Assembly (NCBI RefSeq): GCF_016597815.1
Contig: NZ_VCHA01000004.1
Span: forward strand, 124,001 to 188,000
From: Marinobacter sp. DY40_1A1
GTDB taxonomy: Bacteria; Pseudomonadota; Gammaproteobacteria; Pseudomonadales; Oleiphilaceae
Direction of reading: 5' to 3'
Length of the DNA: 64,000 nt
The notes beneath the pieces were generated by a model that worked only from the letters and a program-made list of their open reading frames with translations, was not told the DNA's origin and did not search any database. Shown here one piece after another: positions 41,636-50,596 of this stretch. The position numbers and the translations under genes were made by a program. The first letter of the stretch is position 1; each line of letters starts with the position of its first letter.

Positions 41636-42850
41636 ATGAAAACTGAACTGCACTTCCGTAGATTTGCTCTACCCTTCGTGCTTGCTTTGTCTGCCACACT
41701 TACCGCCTGTGGCGGAAGTTCAAGCAACAGTGGCAACATCGAGATCGATGAAAATACAAAGTACGTTGCCGCAATCGCGACTGCGTCGAGCGATTACCTG
41801 TCTGGCGAAGTCGAGCTGGCTGAACTGGGCAAAGACGATATAAAGGCTTCAGGTGGTTATTTTTCAGGGCCGTCTGATATTACAGTCAATGCCTACGGTG
41901 AAAACTACTACCTGATTGGCAAATTCTTCATTGATACCATCAAGAAGGTCAATATCAAAGATCCGGCCATCGCTACGTGGGACTACTCCACACTGGCACA
42001 AGGCGCTACCGGCTCATCAAACCCTTATCAGCTGGTCTTTGTTAATGAGCAAAAAGCGTATCTCATCCGCTATGGCGCAAGCACCGCGTGGATCGTAAAC
42101 CCATCAGCCGCCAATGAGTCAGAGTTCTATACCGGTGAACTGGATTTGTCTGCTTACATACCCCAAAACACAACCGGCGCCCCGAACATGTCCTCCGGGG
42201 TGATTGTTGGAAACAAGCTCTTTATTACTCTTGAACGCCTGGGTAGTGATTATCAGCCGACAAACACAGCTTATGTCGCGGTCTTCGACACAGTAACCGA
42301 CACCGAAATCAATACCCGCCCGGGAACAACAGGCGGACTGAAAGGCATTCCGCTTCAAGGCAGAAATCCAACTCGTACCCAACATGTTGACGGACTTGGC
42401 CTTGTGGTTGTAAATCGCGGTGAGTTCGGCGCTCCATTTGGCGGCACCAGTCTGGATGTTGTTGACCCCGATACTTTTACAGTTGGCTCCATGATCGCAG
42501 ACGAAGAGATTGCCACACAGATCAATAACGCCGTGTTTGTAAGCCCAACTCAAGGCTATATTCTCAATTACGCAGGCTGGCAGAATACTACTCTGCAGCG
42601 TTTCGACCCATCTGTCGGCATTAGCAGCCTTGAGACGGTAGCCAACCTCACCGGCGGGGATTTCAGAACATTAGATCTGAGCCCTGAAGGCACCTTATGG
42701 CTGGGTGACGCCAACACAAGTGCCCAAGGGGTCCGCATCTTCGATACGACCACCGATCAGCAGATCGATTTTGTAGAAACACAGCTATTACCAATTGCCG
42801 TTGCGTTCATCGAAACAGGCATTGATACAGAAGTAGCAGCCACACCATAA
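41636..42850 (+). CDS. Beta-propeller-like lipoprotein linked to btuB
   Basis: Not a family I recognise by name. The 404 residues begin with a lipoprotein signal (LSATLTACGG, lipidated Cys25; Gly at +2, so outer-membrane sorting is expected). A Ser/Gly/Asn linker follows. The rest is all-beta in character with YncE/YVTN-like repeats: VFDTVTDTEI (216-225), VVDPDTFTVG (275-284) and IFDTTTDQQI (368-377). That pattern suggests a beta-propeller. It lies 68 bases behind btuB with no terminator between and a good AAGGA ribosome site, so it should share the cobalamin riboswitch. In Bacteroides a beta-propeller lipoprotein, BtuG, caps BtuB and captures B12; a similar job is the leading hypothesis. Confidence 0.72.
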   Translation: MKTELHFRRFALPFVLALSATLTACGGSSSNSGNIEIDENTKYVAAIATASSDYLSGEVELAELGKDDIKASGGYFSGPSDITVNAYGENYYLIGKFFIDTIKKVNIKDPAIATWDYSTLAQGATGSSNPYQLVFVNEQKAYLIRYGASTAWIVNPSAANESEFYTGELDLSAYIPQNTTGAPNMSSGVIVGNKLFITLERLGSDYQPTNTAYVAVFDTVTDTEINTRPGTTGGLKGIPLQGRNPTRTQHVDGLGLVVVNRGEFGAPFGGTSLDVVDPDTFTVGSMIADEEIATQINNAVFVSPTQGYILNYAGWQNTTLQRFDPSVGISSLETVANLTGGDFRTLDLSPEGTLWLGDANTSAQGVRIFDTTTDQQIDFVETQLLPIAVAFIETGIDTEVAATP

Positions 42851-42880
42851 AACGTAGTGAAACCTGCAGGCAGTGGTGGC

Positions 42881-43900
42881 TTAATGCGCCGCTGCCTGTA
42901 TCACCACTGCCAAGCGTTCCCAATCCCGACTGCAACCCGGCAGTCCAAATCTCAGCATCTCTGGCTGAGCAAAACAACGAATCAGCACGCCGCTACGGGC
43001 AAAAATCTCTGCCAGGGCGCAAGCTTGGTCGACCCTTATGGTCTGAAACAAAGGGCTACCGCCTAGCACCGAAAACCCGCTGTTTTGAAGCAACACTCTC
43101 AGCCTGTCAGAGTCACCACGCAATCCATGTAAGGCGCTCAGCTGCCAGTTGTGATCCTCAAGTGACCGTTGCATCACATAACGAGCCGGCCCACCAAGCA
43201 CCCAAGGGCCAAGCGTACTTTTTAAAGCCTCCGCAACTACAGTATCCGAAAGCACCGCTCCGGCCCTAACTCCTGCCAAACCAAAAAACTTCCCCAACGA
43301 ACGCAGAACAATCAAACCCGGCCGCCCGGCATGCGGGCACAAACTGAATGCCGGCGTAGCATCCATAAAGGCTTCGTCAACAACCAGCCAACCACCCCGC
43401 TTTTGCAGGCATTTGTGCCAGCGCAGCAATGTAGAGGGCGGGATAATTTCTCCAGTAGGATTATTGGGGTTGATCCATATCAGCACATCCAGCCGGTCCA
43501 GCCACCGGTCATCACAGCCTGTCGCTCCACCACTCGTTTGCTCAGGTGCTATAGGCACAATTGTATGGCCCGCCTGCCGCCAGTTGTGGCCATGTTCGCG
43601 ATAGCCCGGCACGGGTATACCCACACGGCAGGGTTTGCGTAATTTCGGCAGCGCCATAATCGCCGCCTGGCTACCCGGCACAGGCACACAGGCCGCTTCC
43701 GCGGGCGTTCCTGACCACTTGCGAATAACTTCTTCAAGCCCATCATCGGCTTCGGGCAGCCTTTGCCAAAGCTCTGCCGGTATCTCAGGCACTGGCCAGC
43801 CATTGGGGTTAATGCCGGTAGACAGATCAAGCCATTCCGACCGAGGGATTCCCCAGCGTTCTGCCGCTTGGTTCAAGCGCCCTCCATGTTCCAGCATCAT
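42881..43900 (-). CDS. cobC: Threonine-phosphate decarboxylase (aminopropanol-phosphate synthesis)
   Basis: PLP enzyme of the aspartate-aminotransferase fold that makes (R)-1-aminopropan-2-ol phosphate for the nucleotide loop. LDLSTGINPNGWP, WINPNNPTGEI, VVDEAFMD and the PLP-lysine region RSLGKFFGLAGVRAG are visible. The frame is open 19 codons further upstream, but the ATG at 43900 overlaps the TGA of cobD (ATGA) and gives the normal N-terminus (MMLEHGGRLN), 339 residues. Called cobC in Pseudomonas-type nomenclature, cobD in Salmonella. Confidence 0.92.
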   Translation of the reverse strand: MMLEHGGRLNQAAERWGIPRSEWLDLSTGINPNGWPVPEIPAELWQRLPEADDGLEEVIRKWSGTPAEAACVPVPGSQAAIMALPKLRKPCRVGIPVPGYREHGHNWRQAGHTIVPIAPEQTSGGATGCDDRWLDRLDVLIWINPNNPTGEIIPPSTLLRWHKCLQKRGGWLVVDEAFMDATPAFSLCPHAGRPGLIVLRSLGKFFGLAGVRAGAVLSDTVVAEALKSTLGPWVLGGPARYVMQRSLEDHNWQLSALHGLRGDSDRLRVLLQNSGFSVLGGSPLFQTIRVDQACALAEIFARSGVLIRCFAQPEMLRFGLPGCSRDWERLAVVIQAAAH

Positions 43901-44847
43901 GATGAATGCAACGCCAAAAATATAAACACTGTGGTCACCAGAACCGCCACAAGCCATAGCCAGACACCGCGCCGCACCAATGCGATCGCAGCGTCCACAC
44001 TGGCGGAGCTCGCATCATGAGCACCACCCAGCACCGGGCGCTGCTTGACGCCGGAAGGATAGGGTGAGGGCCCACCAAGCCGAACATTCAGTGCGCCGGC
44101 ACCCGCCGCCATCACAGGGCCGGCATTGGGGCTATCCCATTGTGGCGCCTGATTTCTCCAGCACCACCAGGCCAGTTTGCGATGGCCCAGCAGCATGTAG
44201 GTAAGCGCTGTCAGGCGGGCCGGCACCCAGCCCATAAGGTCATCCAGCCGGGCTGCCACTCGGCCAAAATACAGAAACCGTGGGTTGCGATAGCCCCACA
44301 TGGCATCCAGGGTATTCACCATTCGGTGCAGCACCACACCCGGAATGCCTGCAACCAGGAACCAGAACAAACTGGCAAACACCGCATCGGCCCCATTCTC
44401 CAACATGGACTCAGTTGCCGCTGCAGCCACACCTTTTTCGTCCAGCGCACTCGCCTTGCGGCTGACAATACGGCTGACTTGCTCACGAGCTGTATCAAGA
44501 TCGCCGGCCCGCAATGGCTCTGCCACTGCTTTGCCATGCTCAGCCAATCCGCGAAGAGATAGGGCGAGCCAAAGGACAATCGATTGAATCAACACCAACG
44601 GCCAGCCATCAAGAGTGGCAGACGCCCAGATCGCCAGGCCCAAAAACGGCGCTGTGAGCAAAAACACGGAAAACAAACCAGCCAATAGACTTAGCCTGGA
44701 ATTATTCGGTGCGGTGTTAAATTGCTTTTCAGCTGCATTTACCAATTGCCCGAACCCGACCACAGGGTGAAAGCGGCGGGGCTCACCGAACAGACAATCA
44801 AGGGCGAGAGCAAGCACAAGAACAATCAAAGGAGCGAATAGCAACAC
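43897..44847 (-). CDS. cobD: Adenosylcobinamide-phosphate synthase (CbiB)
   Basis: Membrane enzyme that attaches aminopropanol phosphate to adenosylcobyric acid. The 316 residues have about five hydrophobic segments and the CbiB motifs LDCLFGEPRRFHPVVGFG, ESMLENGADAVFASLFWF and WRNQAPQWDSPNAGPVMAAGAG (shown here only in part). It is first of a two-gene operon with cobC, translationally coupled. Confidence 0.94.
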   Translation of the reverse strand: MLLFAPLIVLVLALALDCLFGEPRRFHPVVGFGQLVNAAEKQFNTAPNNSRLSLLAGLFSVFLLTAPFLGLAIWASATLDGWPLVLIQSIVLWLALSLRGLAEHGKAVAEPLRAGDLDTAREQVSRIVSRKASALDEKGVAAAATESMLENGADAVFASLFWFLVAGIPGVVLHRMVNTLDAMWGYRNPRFLYFGRVAARLDDLMGWVPARLTALTYMLLGHRKLAWWCWRNQAPQWDSPNAGPVMAAGAGALNVRLGGPSPYPSGVKQRPVLGGAHDASSASVDAAIALVRRGVWLWLVAVLVTTVFIFLALHSS

Positions 44848-45002
44848 TGGTGATCCCGAGCCGGTCAGTCGATGAAAGCGTCAAGCCTACCTCATTACAG
44901 CCAGTCGGAGTATGATCCCGCTCCATACTCTATTGAACCCAAGCCCTGATCACCGCAATAGCTCCTGGCATTGCGATCTATTGATGTCTGAAGGTATGTG
45001 AA

Positions 45003-46073
45003 ATGTCGTTTCCCAGCAGTTGGACTACCCCTCCCCAGCAACCCGATGCACTGTTATTTGAACGAGCCGCACAACGCCAAAGCGTTCTGACCAAGCCGGC
45101 CGGCTCGCTGGGCCGGCTTGAAAACGTGGCGGTTCAGCTAGCCGGTCTGCAGGGCACAGTTACGCCAGCAGTTGATCGTGTTCAGATCAGCGTTTTTGTG
45201 GGTGATCACGGTATTTGTGAAGAGGGCGTTTCAGCCTATCCCCAGGCGGTTACGGCTCAAATGATTGCCAACTTCGCCAATGGCGGCGCGGCCATAAGCG
45301 TGCTGGCCAAATCCCTTGGGGCGGAACTGGAAGTTGTTAACCTGGGAACGGTTGCGGATGTTCCACCCAACTTACCCGGTGTTATCGATGCTCACATCGC
45401 ACCCTGCACCCGTAATTTTTCAGAAGCCGATGCCATGACGACGGAGCAGCTATGCGCCGCGCTGAGCCACGGCGATGCCGCAGCCCAGCGTGCTGCAGAC
45501 AAGGGCAGCCAGTTATTCATTGGCGGCGAAATGGGTATAGGCAACACCACTTCCGCCACGGCTCTGGCCAGCTCACTCATGAGCAAAAATCCCATGAAAC
45601 TGACCGGGCCCGGTACGGGTCTGGATGTGGCGGGCGTGCGCCACAAAGCGGAAGTCATCATTCTGGCCATTCAGCGCCACGATAACGACGACGATGGCGA
45701 GGATGCCATTGCCGTGCTCAAGGCCTTTGGCGGCTTTGAAATTGCCGCTCTGGCTGGCGCTTTTGCTGGCTGCGCAGCACGATCCATTCCGGTGCTGGTC
45801 GACGGCTATATTGCTTCTGTTGCAGCTTTGCTTGCGGTAAGCCAGCAACCAGACATACGCCCATGGCTACTGTTTGCACACCGCTCTGCTGAGCCGGGCC
45901 ACGAAGCCATTCTTGAGGCACTGGATGCCGAACCCCTGCTGGATCTTGGCATGCGTCTTGGTGAGGGCAGCGGCGCAGCTGTAGCGATTCCGCTACTGAG
46001 AATGGCCTGTGAGCTACACAACAAAATGGCCAGCTTTGAAGACGCTGGCGTTAGCAATAGAGACCAGGAATAA
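45003..46073 (+). CDS. cobT: Nicotinate-nucleotide-dimethylbenzimidazole phosphoribosyltransferase
   Basis: Activates the lower ligand to alpha-ribazole phosphate in the cytoplasm. The 356 residues match the family. KPAGSLGRLENVA at the N-terminus, VFVGDHGICEEGVSAYP and GGEMGIGNTTSATALA are CobT signatures. It takes the dimethylbenzimidazole made by BluB. It starts a plus-strand pair with the phosphatase, divergent from cobD-cobC. Confidence 0.96.
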   Translation: MSFPSSWTTPPQQPDALLFERAAQRQSVLTKPAGSLGRLENVAVQLAGLQGTVTPAVDRVQISVFVGDHGICEEGVSAYPQAVTAQMIANFANGGAAISVLAKSLGAELEVVNLGTVADVPPNLPGVIDAHIAPCTRNFSEADAMTTEQLCAALSHGDAAAQRAADKGSQLFIGGEMGIGNTTSATALASSLMSKNPMKLTGPGTGLDVAGVRHKAEVIILAIQRHDNDDDGEDAIAVLKAFGGFEIAALAGAFAGCAARSIPVLVDGYIASVAALLAVSQQPDIRPWLLFAHRSAEPGHEAILEALDAEPLLDLGMRLGEGSGAAVAIPLLRMACELHNKMASFEDAGVSNRDQE

Positions 46074-46087
46074 AGAGGATTGGCATC

Positions 46088-46711
46088 ATGGCTGATAGCA
46101 CATCCATGTTTGACCTTATTCGCCACGGCGAGCCGGAAGGCGGCCCCATGTATCGCGGCAGCAAAGACGACCCGCTAAGCGAGATGGGGTGGCAGCAGAT
46201 GCGAAGCGCGGTTACTGAAAGCGACCGCTGGGATGCCATAGTTACGTCGCCCATGCTGCGTTGCGTACACTTCGCTCAGGAGTTGGCGGATACCCGCGGG
46301 ATTCCCCTGCACAAGGACGAGCGCTTGCGGGAGATCAACTTCGGGGAATGGGAAGGGCGCACGGCCGATGAGGTAATGGCCAACGATGGCGAGAGGCTAA
46401 GCCAGTTCTGGGCGAATCCGGTTGCCCACACGCCTCCCGGTGGTGAAACAGCCAAGGACTTCAATCGCCGCGTTACTGAAAGCTGGCACCATTGGCGGGA
46501 AGAACTTGCGGGCCAAAAGGTCCTGATCGTTTGCCATGGTGGCGTGATACGAATGGTTGTTGCAGATGTAATGAACATCCCTCTGGAGCATTCGTTCTCC
46601 AGCGTGGCCACGCCCTATGCCTGCCGCAGCAGAATACAGGTAGACACCTCGGCCCACGGGCTTTTCCAAAGCCTTGTAGCCCACGGATCATTCAAGGCTT
46701 CAACACCATAG
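46088..46711 (+). CDS. Alpha-ribazole phosphatase (histidine phosphatase family)
   Basis: A 207-residue histidine phosphatase, with RHG in LIRHGEPEG, the second catalytic region INFGEWEGRTADEV and CHGGVIRM. Coming 14 bases after cobT it should dephosphorylate alpha-ribazole phosphate (the CobC of Salmonella). No symbol is given because cobC is used above for the decarboxylase. The 3' end overlaps the convergent cobU by 20 bases. Confidence 0.85.
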   Translation: MADSTSMFDLIRHGEPEGGPMYRGSKDDPLSEMGWQQMRSAVTESDRWDAIVTSPMLRCVHFAQELADTRGIPLHKDERLREINFGEWEGRTADEVMANDGERLSQFWANPVAHTPPGGETAKDFNRRVTESWHHWREELAGQKVLIVCHGGVIRMVVADVMNIPLEHSFSSVATPYACRSRIQVDTSAHGLFQSLVAHGSFKASTP

Positions 46712-47207
46712 GCAGCCCGGCGACGCTCATCACCACTTTGTCGCTCACTGCGGCCAACGCCTGATTCAGCCAACCCAGCTCATCCGCAAAACGCCGGGTG
46801 AGTGGGTCCATTCCGATCGTACCCAGCCCTACCTCATTGCTGACTATCACAAGCTCGCCGGGATAAAGGCTTACCTGATTTAAAAACGCTTCCCGTTCCC
46901 GGTCAAAGATTTCTTCTCCTGCGTGCAACAGGTTGCTCACCCACAAGCTCATGCAATCAATCAGTATGCACGGCGCATGCGTGGTTTTCCCCTGGCGGGC
47001 AAGCACTTGGGCCAGAGCCAGCGTCTCTTCCTCAAGCCCCCAACCATCCGGGCGCTGCTGTTGATGGCGCTGAATGCGCGTGCGCATCTCGTCGTCTCCG
47101 GCGGTTGCGGTTGCCAGGTACACCACTGAATTGTTTGTGCCCGAAGCCAACCGCTCCGCAAGCGCGGTTTTACCGGAACGGATACCGCCAAGAACCAAAG
47201 TGTGCAT
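46692..47207 (-). CDS. cobU: Adenosylcobinamide kinase / guanylyltransferase
   Basis: Bifunctional enzyme that phosphorylates adenosylcobinamide and adds GMP. The 171 residues have the P-loop GGIRSGKTALAERLA, the guanylylated-histidine region RIQRHQQQRPDGW and VSNEVGLGTI. A GGAGG ribosome site precedes the ATG. With cobT, cobS, cobC, cobD and the phosphatase it completes nucleotide-loop assembly. Also called cobP. Confidence 0.95.
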   Translation of the reverse strand: MHTLVLGGIRSGKTALAERLASGTNNSVVYLATATAGDDEMRTRIQRHQQQRPDGWGLEEETLALAQVLARQGKTTHAPCILIDCMSLWVSNLLHAGEEIFDREREAFLNQVSLYPGELVIVSNEVGLGTIGMDPLTRRFADELGWLNQALAAVSDKVVMSVAGLPMVLKP

Positions 47208-47263
47208 GCAATTCTGCCTCCGGGAATCAGGAGTGCATGCTAACTGGCCAACCGACCGAAAAG

Positions 47264-47285
47264 CAAAAAGCCCCGCGAACGGGGC
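47264..47285 (-). terminator. Terminator of the porin gene
   Basis: GCCCC (47270-47274) pairs with GGGGC (47281-47285) around a 6-base loop and, read on the minus strand, is followed by five T. It lies 34 bases past the porin stop. Confidence 0.75.
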
Positions 47286-47318
47286 AAGGGTTGGAGAGAA
47301 CTTATTTCCAAAGGCAGA

Positions 47319-48437
47319 TTAGAACTTCACGCGGGCACCGGTCATAGCAATATTGATGTCATCGTAGCTACGCTCTTTTGCACTCAACTGATAGTTATTG
47401 AACGAAGCGTACACATCCAGCCATTTCGCTGGCGCATAGACATAACTGATGCCGTAGGCTTTAACTTCGCTATCGGTTACAGGAGCTGGCGTATACTCAG
47501 TGCGGTCTTCACCGATCGCATGGTGAATCGCTACCGAGTGGTTGCCGGTTTTGTAGCCGGTTTTCACCATATAGAAGTCCGAGGAGGTTCGTGTTTTATC
47601 CTCCTGCATGGAATAGACGCCACCAAGGTTGAAGCCACTGGTGTGCAGCCAGGAAGCGGACCCACCATAGGTTTCCAGTTTATCGACTGCACCGCCAACG
47701 TCCTTGCGGGAATAGCCAACACCCGCAACCAGCTTGCCCGCCAATGGCAAGGTCAGGGTAGCTGCCAGCTCGGTTACATCATCACTGCCGGTGCCGCCAC
47801 TTTTTTGCTTGTAACCCTGGCTCACTGAAACAGTTACAGGGCCAATACGGGGGCTGTCATAACGCACGCGGTCGTAGCGTGCTTCAAAATCCTGGTTGTT
47901 CAGAGCCTGAAGCAGTTTTACGTCGTTACCAGAGCCATCTTTTGCCACAAACGGCAGCGAACCACCTACCAGCCCAAGGTTAGAGAATGCCGCCACCTTG
48001 GTACCAGAGAGATCAATTTCGGTGTTGCCATCAGCAGCACCAGAGCCCTGCCCAATAGAAACCTGACCAAAACCTCCCGCAACAAACAGGTTAAGGTGGC
48101 GCTCTTCCAGCTCACCGCCTATCGAGCGGTTGTCCGGCGTGACTTTACTTGAATCGTTGTGCTCATACTCAAACTCCAGATGGGTGCCAACTCGCACACC
48201 AAGATCATCCAGCTCTTTGCTGATTTTCGCGCCGAAACGGCTGGAGGCGTATTTGTTGTCCACAATGTAGGTTTCAGAACCGTTGCCAGTGTCGCCATAC
48301 ATCACCGCCATGTTCACCCAGCCGTAGGTATCAATATCGAGATCGGGCACTTCTACGGTTTTTGCGGAAGCCGAGGCGGCGGCCATACCGCCACTGATCA
48401 AAGCGATAGCCAGATAAAGTTTGCGCTGCTGCTTCAT
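47319..48437 (-). CDS. Outer-membrane porin
   Basis: General porin of 372 residues with a signal peptide (cleavage near SASA, residue 25) and a beta-barrel ending in TGARVKF with the terminal Phe needed for outer-membrane insertion. DIDTYGWVNMAVMYGD, SSRFGAKISKELDDLGVRVG and FGQVSIGQGSGAADG are typical of Gram-negative trimeric porins. AGGAGA ribosome site. A perfect Anr/FNR box lies 87 bases upstream of the ATG, so expression may change with oxygen. Substrate unknown. Confidence 0.9.
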   Translation of the reverse strand: MKQQRKLYLAIALISGGMAAASASAKTVEVPDLDIDTYGWVNMAVMYGDTGNGSETYIVDNKYASSRFGAKISKELDDLGVRVGTHLEFEYEHNDSSKVTPDNRSIGGELEERHLNLFVAGGFGQVSIGQGSGAADGNTEIDLSGTKVAAFSNLGLVGGSLPFVAKDGSGNDVKLLQALNNQDFEARYDRVRYDSPRIGPVTVSVSQGYKQKSGGTGSDDVTELAATLTLPLAGKLVAGVGYSRKDVGGAVDKLETYGGSASWLHTSGFNLGGVYSMQEDKTRTSSDFYMVKTGYKTGNHSVAIHHAIGEDRTEYTPAPVTDSEVKAYGISYVYAPAKWLDVYASFNNYQLSAKERSYDDINIAMTGARVKF

Positions 48438-48523
48438 TTAAATCTCCTGCATTTCAGTTGCTTGGAATTACACGCTTCATAACCGGTAGTAGGCTAACCA
48501 TAGTCAGGCCAAGCAAATGCAGA

Positions 48524-48537
48524 TTGATCCTTATCAA
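48524..48537. promoter_or_regulatory. Anr/FNR box between the porin and CNB-CBS genes
   Basis: TTGATCCTTATCAA fits TTGAT-N4-ATCAA perfectly. It is 87 bases from the porin start and 172 bases from the divergent gene at 48710, so the porin is the more likely target. Confidence 0.72.
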
Positions 48538-48662
48538 GTTGATGCGGCTTAATGATGCCGGCTAGGGACAAACACCTAGCAAAATCTCCATGTCCGCTGC
48601 GAAGTTGGAGAACGCTGATATAGCCTTTCGGCCCAAGCTCCACCGCGGCAGCCGGCGGCTTC

Positions 48663-48671
48663 TGCTATAGT
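48663..48671 (+). promoter_or_regulatory. Extended -10 promoter element for the CNB-CBS gene
   Basis: TGCTATAGT is an extended -10 (TGn plus TATAGT). It would give a leader of about 32 bases before the ATG at 48710. No good -35 is seen, which an extended -10 can tolerate. Confidence 0.45.
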
Positions 48672-48709
48672 TTTGCCCAAACGTTATCAAATTCCATCCG
48701 GGAGACAGC

Positions 48710-50596
48710 ATGCAGGCTGAACTGATCGACATCCGTAACCACCTCATCCAGCATGCGCCATTTGATGAAATGCCTGAGGAACTGGTTAACGAGCTTACTG
48801 CCAACATTGAGATCAGTTATGTGCGGGCGGGAACCCAGATAACGGAAACCGGGCAAACCAGCACCCGTATGTATTATGTGCGCAGCGGCGCAGTGGAAAT
48901 CTTCCGCCGCTCGGGCGAGCTCTATAACCGCATAGGTGAGGGCGAAATTTTTGGCCAGTTTGGTTTGTTGATGCGTGGCCAGGTGAGATTTCCTGCCCGG
49001 GCACTGGAAGATAGCCTGCTCTATCGCGTTCCTGCCGAAACGTTTCACCACTTGTTTGAAAACGACGAAAACTTTGCAGACTTTGTGGAGATTGAAGACC
49101 GCAGCCGTTTGCGCTCGGCCGTGTCCCGCCGGGAAAAGTCCAACGCTCTGATGACCTCCCGCGTTAACCGGCTTATTTCCAGGGAAACCGTCTCTGCACC
49201 CACCACTGTGCGGCTCCAGGAAGCTGCGCGAATCATGACCGATCAGGGCGTGTCGGCTCTGTTGCTGATGGACGAAGAGTGCGGTGCCACCTGCGACAGT
49301 GAGCGTCTGGTGGGCATTATCACCGACCGGGATCTGCGCACCCGGGCGGTCACTGAAGCACTTCCTTCCGAAACACCGGTCAGCGACATCATGACCACTG
49401 GCCTGATAACCATTCGGGCCAGCAGCTATGTGTTTGAAGCCATGCTCACCATGCTGCATAACAATGTGCACCATCTGCCAGTCATAGACGGAGATGAAGT
49501 TCGGGGCGTGATCGCTCTTGCGGACATCGTGAGGTACGAAAGCCAAAGCAGCCTGTATCTGGTGAGCAATATTTTCCACCAGCAGGATGTGAAAGCCCTG
49601 AAAAAAATCAGCCGGGATGTACGCGACAGCTTTGTGCGCATGGTGAATGAAGATGCCAACTCCCACATGATTGGCAGTGCCATGGCAGGCATTGGTCGCA
49701 GCTTCACGCAACGACTGCTGGAACTGGGGGAAGAAAAACTTGGGCCGCCACCGGTTCCATACTGCTTCATGGCGCTGGGTTCCATGGCCCGGGACGAGCA
49801 ACTGGTGGTGACAGACCAGGACAACGCCATGATCCTGGACAACAGTTTTGTGCCGGAAGAACACGACGAGTACTTTCTCGCACTGGCAAAATTTGTGTCC
49901 GATGGGCTGGCTGAGTGCGGCTACACCTACTGCACCGGCGACATAATGGCGACCAACCCGAAATGGCGCCAGCCATTAAGGGTGTGGCGCGACTACTTTA
50001 CCGACTGGATAGAAAACCCCAAGGCGCAGGCCCTTCTGAACAGCAATATCTTTTTTGATCTGGATGGCATACACGGCCGCACAGAATATGCCGAAGAACT
50101 AAAAGCGCTGGTCGCGGAAAAGGCCAGCAAAAGCCAGCTATTCCTGACACTTATGGCGCGTAACGCTCTGAACCGAACGCCGCCACTTGGCTTTTTCCGC
50201 ACCTTTGTACTTGAGGAAGACGGAAAGCATCAGAAAACCTTCAACCTTAAACGCCGGGGTACCGCACCGCTGTCTGACCTGATCCGTATTCACGCACTGG
50301 CTTCCGGTTCGCGGGCCCAGAACTCTTTCGAGAGACTGAAAAGCATCGGTAAAACCAAACTGATTATGGAAGACGATCTGAGCAACTTGCGGGATGCACT
50401 GGAGTTCATTTCTATTGTGCGTATTCGCCACCAGGCGCTGGCGCTTGAGGCAGGGGAAGAGCCAGACAACAACGTGCGGCCGGAAGACTTGTCGCCATTC
50501 GAACGCAGCCATCTCAAGGATGCGTTTCAGGTTGTGAGCAACGCCCAGAAGTTTCTGCGGTTCCGCTATAACTCGCAGGCCACCCGGCATGTCTGA
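48710..50596 (+). CDS. Cyclic-nucleotide-binding / CBS / DUF294 nucleotidyltransferase protein
   Basis: Cytoplasmic signalling-type protein of 628 residues. An N-terminal cNMP-binding domain (about 15-135, with GEGEIFGQFGLL), two CBS repeats (about 150-275, GIITDRDLRTRAV and GVIALADIVRY), and a GlnD-like nucleotidyltransferase domain follow. The last has the intact GSMARDEQLVVTDQDNAMI (from residue 357), then a helical DUF294 C-terminal domain. The substrate modified is not known. The stop overlaps the exonuclease start by eight bases, a coupling that points to shared function or regulation. Confidence 0.88.
   Translation: MQAELIDIRNHLIQHAPFDEMPEELVNELTANIEISYVRAGTQITETGQTSTRMYYVRSGAVEIFRRSGELYNRIGEGEIFGQFGLLMRGQVRFPARALEDSLLYRVPAETFHHLFENDENFADFVEIEDRSRLRSAVSRREKSNALMTSRVNRLISRETVSAPTTVRLQEAARIMTDQGVSALLLMDEECGATCDSERLVGIITDRDLRTRAVTEALPSETPVSDIMTTGLITIRASSYVFEAMLTMLHNNVHHLPVIDGDEVRGVIALADIVRYESQSSLYLVSNIFHQQDVKALKKISRDVRDSFVRMVNEDANSHMIGSAMAGIGRSFTQRLLELGEEKLGPPPVPYCFMALGSMARDEQLVVTDQDNAMILDNSFVPEEHDEYFLALAKFVSDGLAECGYTYCTGDIMATNPKWRQPLRVWRDYFTDWIENPKAQALLNSNIFFDLDGIHGRTEYAEELKALVAEKASKSQLFLTLMARNALNRTPPLGFFRTFVLEEDGKHQKTFNLKRRGTAPLSDLIRIHALASGSRAQNSFERLKSIGKTKLIMEDDLSNLRDALEFISIVRIRHQALALEAGEEPDNNVRPEDLSPFERSHLKDAFQVVSNAQKFLRFRYNSQATRHV

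Noticed and set aside
42867..42898. CAGGCAG/CTGCCTG hairpin between the propeller lipoprotein gene and cobC
   Set aside because: The stem is short and imperfect beyond 7 bp, has no T-run and lies partly inside the cobC 3' end, so it is not called a terminator.
43901..43957. Upstream extension of cobC by 19 codons
   Set aside because: It runs into cobD in another frame; the ATG at 43900 overlapping the cobD stop is more natural.
48665..49864. A 399-codon minus-strand frame over the CNB-CBS gene
   Set aside because: Antisense shadow; the plus strand carries recognised cNMP, CBS and nucleotidyltransferase motifs and a ribosome site.
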